From Bryobacterales bacterium (GTDB lineage: Bacteria > Acidobacteriota > Terriglobia > Bryobacterales > Bryobacteraceae): a DNA stretch of 7,792 bases. Position numbers and translations under genes: made by a program. The notes under the pieces were generated by a model, which did not search any database, was not told where the DNA came from, and saw only the letters and a list, made by a program, of their open reading frames with translations. Positions 5,742-7,792 of this stretch are shown here, one piece after another; position 1 is the first letter of the stretch; every line of letters starts with the position of its first letter. The stretch is taken from positions 1 through 7,792 of the forward strand of contig JANXQZ010000985.1 in the NCBI GenBank assembly GCA_025353235.1, read 5' to 3'.

Positions 5742-6281
5742 ATGAATTGCAAAGAATTGATGACACCCGAGCCAGTGTTCTGCGTGCCGGAAGACAACGC
5801 GGTTCGCGCGGCGATGCTCATGAAACAGCACAATATCGGGTCTGTGCCTGTGGTGTCGGATCGGGTTGGGATGAAGTTGACGGGCATTGTCACCGATCGC
5901 GATTTGACGCTGCGGCTTATCGCCGAACAGCGCAACTACTACGATACGCGCGTGTCGGAGGTGATGTCTGCGGACATGATCACATGCCGCGAAACTGACG
6001 ATCACAGCGAGGTGCTTAAAGCGATGGCCAAGCAGCAGATCCGAAGGCTCCCCGTTGTGGATCGGCAGGAAAGGCTGGTTGGAATTATCTCGCAGGCTGA
6101 TATCGCGCGAAAAGGCGAAGCCAAGGAAGTAGGGACGGCTCTGGAGGCGATTTCTGCGCCTAGCGGCTCTGCTGACGGCAATTCGTCCAGCGCAGCCCGG
6201 ACCGGCTTGATGGTGGCGGGCGGGCTTGGACTCGCAGCAGGGCTGGTCTACATGCTGCAGCCTTTCCGAGCGCAACGATGA
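5742..6281 (+). CDS. Two-CBS-domain protein with a C-terminal membrane segment
   Basis: 179 residues. CBS 1 (about 1-62) begins VxELMTP-like (CKELMTPEP) and contains IGSVPVV and GIVTDRD (48-54). CBS 2 (about 71-125) begins VSEVMSADM and contains IRRLPVVD and GIISQAD (114-120). Paired CBS modules form a Bateman domain that typically senses adenine nucleotides, S-adenosylmethionine or similar ligands. A Ser/Gly/Ala-rich linker (about 137-152) leads to a hydrophobic, glycine-rich segment TGLMVAGGLGLAAGLVYML (154-172) and a short basic end (RAQR). This looks like a tail anchor, with the CBS pair in the cytoplasm and the C-terminus in or across the inner membrane. It could also be a glycine-rich helix used for oligomerisation. 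Stand-alone CBS proteins are common in soil bacteria and often have unknown partners. The 49-nt gap upstream and 55-nt gap downstream suggest possible co-transcription with its neighbours. Confidence 0.87.
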   Translation: MNCKELMTPEPVFCVPEDNAVRAAMLMKQHNIGSVPVVSDRVGMKLTGIVTDRDLTLRLIAEQRNYYDTRVSEVMSADMITCRETDDHSEVLKAMAKQQIRRLPVVDRQERLVGIISQADIARKGEAKEVGTALEAISAPSGSADGNSSSAARTGLMVAGGLGLAAGLVYMLQPFRAQR

Positions 6282-6327
6282 TCTTCGCTCATCCGGGCGC
6301 AACTGTGTCAAGATATCTCTAACCCTT

Positions 6328-6332
6328 GGAGG
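6328..6332 (+). promoter_or_regulatory. Ribosome binding site deciding the start of the helical protein
   Basis: GGAGG lies 4 nt before the ATG at 6337 and is the strongest Shine-Dalgarno in the window. It rules out the in-frame ATG at 6226, which lies inside the CBS gene and lacks such a site. Confidence 0.75.
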
Positions 6333-6336
6333 ATCT

Positions 6337-7488
6337 ATGCACTGGAACGTCTGGAAAGATGATGTCGCGGCAGCGTTGAAAGCGTCCGCAAAACCTAAAA
6401 ACATCATCCTTCACCCCATGAGCATTGAACTCATAATCGGCATTGACGATAAGGCCCAAAAAGCCATTGTCAAGGACAGGGGATTTACAGAAAGCCTCAA
6501 GAAAGTTTGCGATAAGATCTCGGATAAAGCGGTGAAGGATATGGAGCCGACGCTGAAGAAAGCGGATTCGCAAGCGCCAGGTTTCCCCGAGGACATGGTC
6601 GGTTTATTCCTGCGTCCGGTTCATATCACTCTCGAAAGAAGCTTCGACGAAGCTTGCAAGAGAATGGAAAAGGACGTCGCCCGACTGTTCGGCGATTATT
6701 GCAAGATCAACGAGTACATGAAGAAAGTCGCCATCAAGATCGACCTGGACGTGACATTTGATGGAATCGAGATCCCATCCAAAACCAAGAAGAAGTCGGC
6801 TGGCGGGGGTGTCAAGCTAGCGGCCATCGAAGTTGGCGACACGTTGACAGAGGGGTCGAAAGGTCTCCAGGACTTGCTGAAGCAGGCGAATGACACCGTG
6901 CGAAGGGTCGGAATCAAAATTCACTCGGAGTTGCAGACCTTCGAAAAGAAGCGGATCGGATTGCTCGCGAGCAACCAGAGCGTGCCCGATAACAAGGATG
7001 ACCCTAGTTCCGACCCAATGAAGAAGGAAGCCGAGGACCTTCAGAGGTCAATTCAACTGCACACGGCCAATCTTGCGAAACTATCCGAAAGCTGGAAGAG
7101 CCTATCTAAAATGTTCAAGGATGCGGAGGCCGAGAACGACGCGTGGATGAAGAAGTTCAACGCAGGCAAGGCAACCATGCCTCCCGACAAGGTAAAGCAA
7201 ATCACGGCGAATATGAAGCAGGCTGAAGCATCGATTGACATGATCCTCAAGAACACGGTTAGGGTATCGGCGAATCTAAAAGCCGCAGTCGCAGGTGCTG
7301 AGAAGTTTGAGACCGCCTTTGTGACCGCGACGGCTGGCAAGACTGGGTGGGCCAGCGAGTCGCAGGTAGGCTTGAGATTGGACGAGCAACTCTGGGCCAG
7401 CATCAAGGAGCTGGATACCGTGGTCCAGCAGCGAGCGCATGCCGTGAACGAAGCGGAGAAGAACATCGAGAAAACGGCGAAGGCCTAG
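6337..7488 (+). CDS. Unrecognised lysine-rich, mostly helical cytoplasmic protein
   Basis: 383 residues; I do not recognise the family. There is no signal peptide and no membrane segment. About 51 lysines (roughly 13 percent) are mixed with many Glu, Asp and Ala, and only three cysteines are seen (58, 107, 122). The N-terminal part (about 1-140) looks mixed, with short hydrophobic strands (IELIIGID near 30-37; VAIKIDLDVTFDGIEI near 131-146). A basic Gly-containing linker, SKTKKKSAGGG (148-158), follows. The C-terminal part (about 165-383) is almost continuous amphipathic helix with heptad-like spacing (about 168-215, 227-278, 283-333 and 344-383), broken by NQSVPDNKDDPSSD and NAGKATMPPD. This suggests a coiled-coil or helical-bundle protein, perhaps structural or a scaffold. 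It follows the CBS gene by 55 nt, so co-expression is possible. Its stop overlaps the stop of the converging GH2-type gene. That it is a real gene is supported by the strong ribosome site and the long intact frame. Confidence 0.8.
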   Translation: MHWNVWKDDVAAALKASAKPKNIILHPMSIELIIGIDDKAQKAIVKDRGFTESLKKVCDKISDKAVKDMEPTLKKADSQAPGFPEDMVGLFLRPVHITLERSFDEACKRMEKDVARLFGDYCKINEYMKKVAIKIDLDVTFDGIEIPSKTKKKSAGGGVKLAAIEVGDTLTEGSKGLQDLLKQANDTVRRVGIKIHSELQTFEKKRIGLLASNQSVPDNKDDPSSDPMKKEAEDLQRSIQLHTANLAKLSESWKSLSKMFKDAEAENDAWMKKFNAGKATMPPDKVKQITANMKQAEASIDMILKNTVRVSANLKAAVAGAEKFETAFVTATAGKTGWASESQVGLRLDEQLWASIKELDTVVQQRAHAVNEAEKNIEKTAKA

Positions 7489-7792
7489 CCGGGATCCGAC
7501 CAAGTTGCCGCTTTAACTCGGATCTCTATCGTTTTCGAATTCAGATATGGGTGCTTGGCTTCCACTCGAATGGTCCCGGCTGATTCCTTTGCGCGGATCC
7601 ACACCGCCCCTCCGCCGCCCGCAAGCGAAAACGGATTCTCACCGATAAGTTCTCCAGGCCCCGAGATGCTCAGCGAAACGGCACCGCTGGCAAATGGACG
7701 GATGTTGCCATATTCATCGGTGACCCGCAACACCACGCGAGTGGCATCGCGGCCGTCGCCGTTTAACTCCGTGTCATCCGGCTCCACCTTGA
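7485..7792 (-). CDS. C-terminal part of a GH2-type glycoside hydrolase (beta-galactosidase-like), 5' end beyond the window
   Basis: The reverse strand is open from the right edge to the TAG at 7487-7485, giving the last 101 or so residues of a longer protein. The sequence reads as a beta-sandwich: a lead-in like ELNGDGRDATRVVLRVTDEYGN, then VSLSISGPGELIGENPFSLAGGGGAVWIRA, then GTIRVEAKHPYL. The order ADG-DATRV, D-YGN, GPG-LIG, GG-GA-WIRA is typical of the Ig-like C-terminal domain of family 2 glycoside hydrolases, which sits behind the catalytic TIM barrel. The catalytic residues would lie outside the window, so activity cannot be assessed. A different protein ending in a bacterial Ig-like domain is the alternative. 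The GTG near 7787 is internal, since the frame stays open upstream (a Lys codon precedes it). The gene converges on the helical-protein gene with overlapping stops. Confidence 0.7.
   Translation of the reverse strand, partial: KVEPDDTELNGDGRDATRVVLRVTDEYGNIRPFASGAVSLSISGPGELIGENPFSLAGGGGAVWIRAKESAGTIRVEAKHPYLNSKTIEIRVKAATWSDPG

Noticed and set aside
6311..6318. AGATATCT palindrome before the helical-protein gene
   Set aside because: It is an 8-bp low-complexity palindrome expected by chance, with no clear promoter arrangement around it.
6226..6336. In-frame N-terminal extension of the helical protein into the CBS gene
   Set aside because: The strong GGAGG at 6328-6332 before the ATG at 6337 sets the start; the extension overlaps the membrane segment coding of the CBS gene in another frame.
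5643..6407. 254-codon minus-strand frame opposite the CBS gene
   Set aside because: It runs across two plus-strand gene starts and the CBS domains; its His- and Arg-rich translation is typical of an antisense shadow.
1..7792. Possible mobile element, defence island or CRISPR array
   Set aside because: No transposase, integrase, restriction, toxin or Cas motif, no long terminal inverted repeats and no regularly spaced repeats were seen; gene types are chromosomal housekeeping or accessory metabolism.

Overview
The window looks like a chromosomal segment from a free-living Gram-negative soil-type bacterium of moderately high G+C. The gene content best fits Acidobacteriota, probably near the Solibacter/Bryobacter group. 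The pointers are an NTP/NDP-translocase-like transporter, an orphan CpaE/TadZ-type ATPase with a degenerate P-loop, exported VOC and M49 proteins with signal peptides ending in AFS-Q, and a GH2-type enzyme. This placement is inference from family knowledge; there is no rRNA or other marker gene in the window. No tRNA, rRNA, CRISPR array, insertion sequence or phage gene was seen.

Layout. Positions 1-249 (minus) hold the N-terminus of a nucleotide-transporter-like membrane protein cut by the window edge. Positions 350-997 (minus) hold a NarL/LuxR-type response regulator with an altered receiver site. A divergent promoter region (998-1170) separates it from a rightward run of five genes: a CpaE/TadZ-like ATPase (1171-2379), a secreted double-VOC protein (2509-3435), a secreted dipeptidyl-peptidase III (3731-5692), a two-CBS-domain protein with a C-terminal membrane segment (5742-6281), and a 383-residue lysine-rich helical protein of unknown function (6337-7488). 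The last gene converges on a leftward GH2-type C-terminal fragment (7485-7792). The two stop codons share the tetramer CTAG.

How the genes relate. The first two form a leftward pair. The VOC and DPP III genes each have their own upstream gap with a candidate promoter, so the rightward run is probably several transcription units. The DPP III, CBS and helical-protein genes are close (49 and 55 nt gaps), have good Shine-Dalgarno sites, and may be co-transcribed. No shared pathway is evident, and the region reads as an ordinary mixed chromosomal neighbourhood.

The items most worth a second look are the unrecognised helical protein beside the tail-anchored CBS protein, the non-canonical receiver and P-loop residues in the two divergent regulator-like genes, and several small inverted-repeat arrangements in the gaps. 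I do not see convincing evidence of a new multi-gene system. Five start codons were moved downstream of the longest reading frame, four of them on Shine-Dalgarno evidence (VOC, DPP III, CBS, helical protein).
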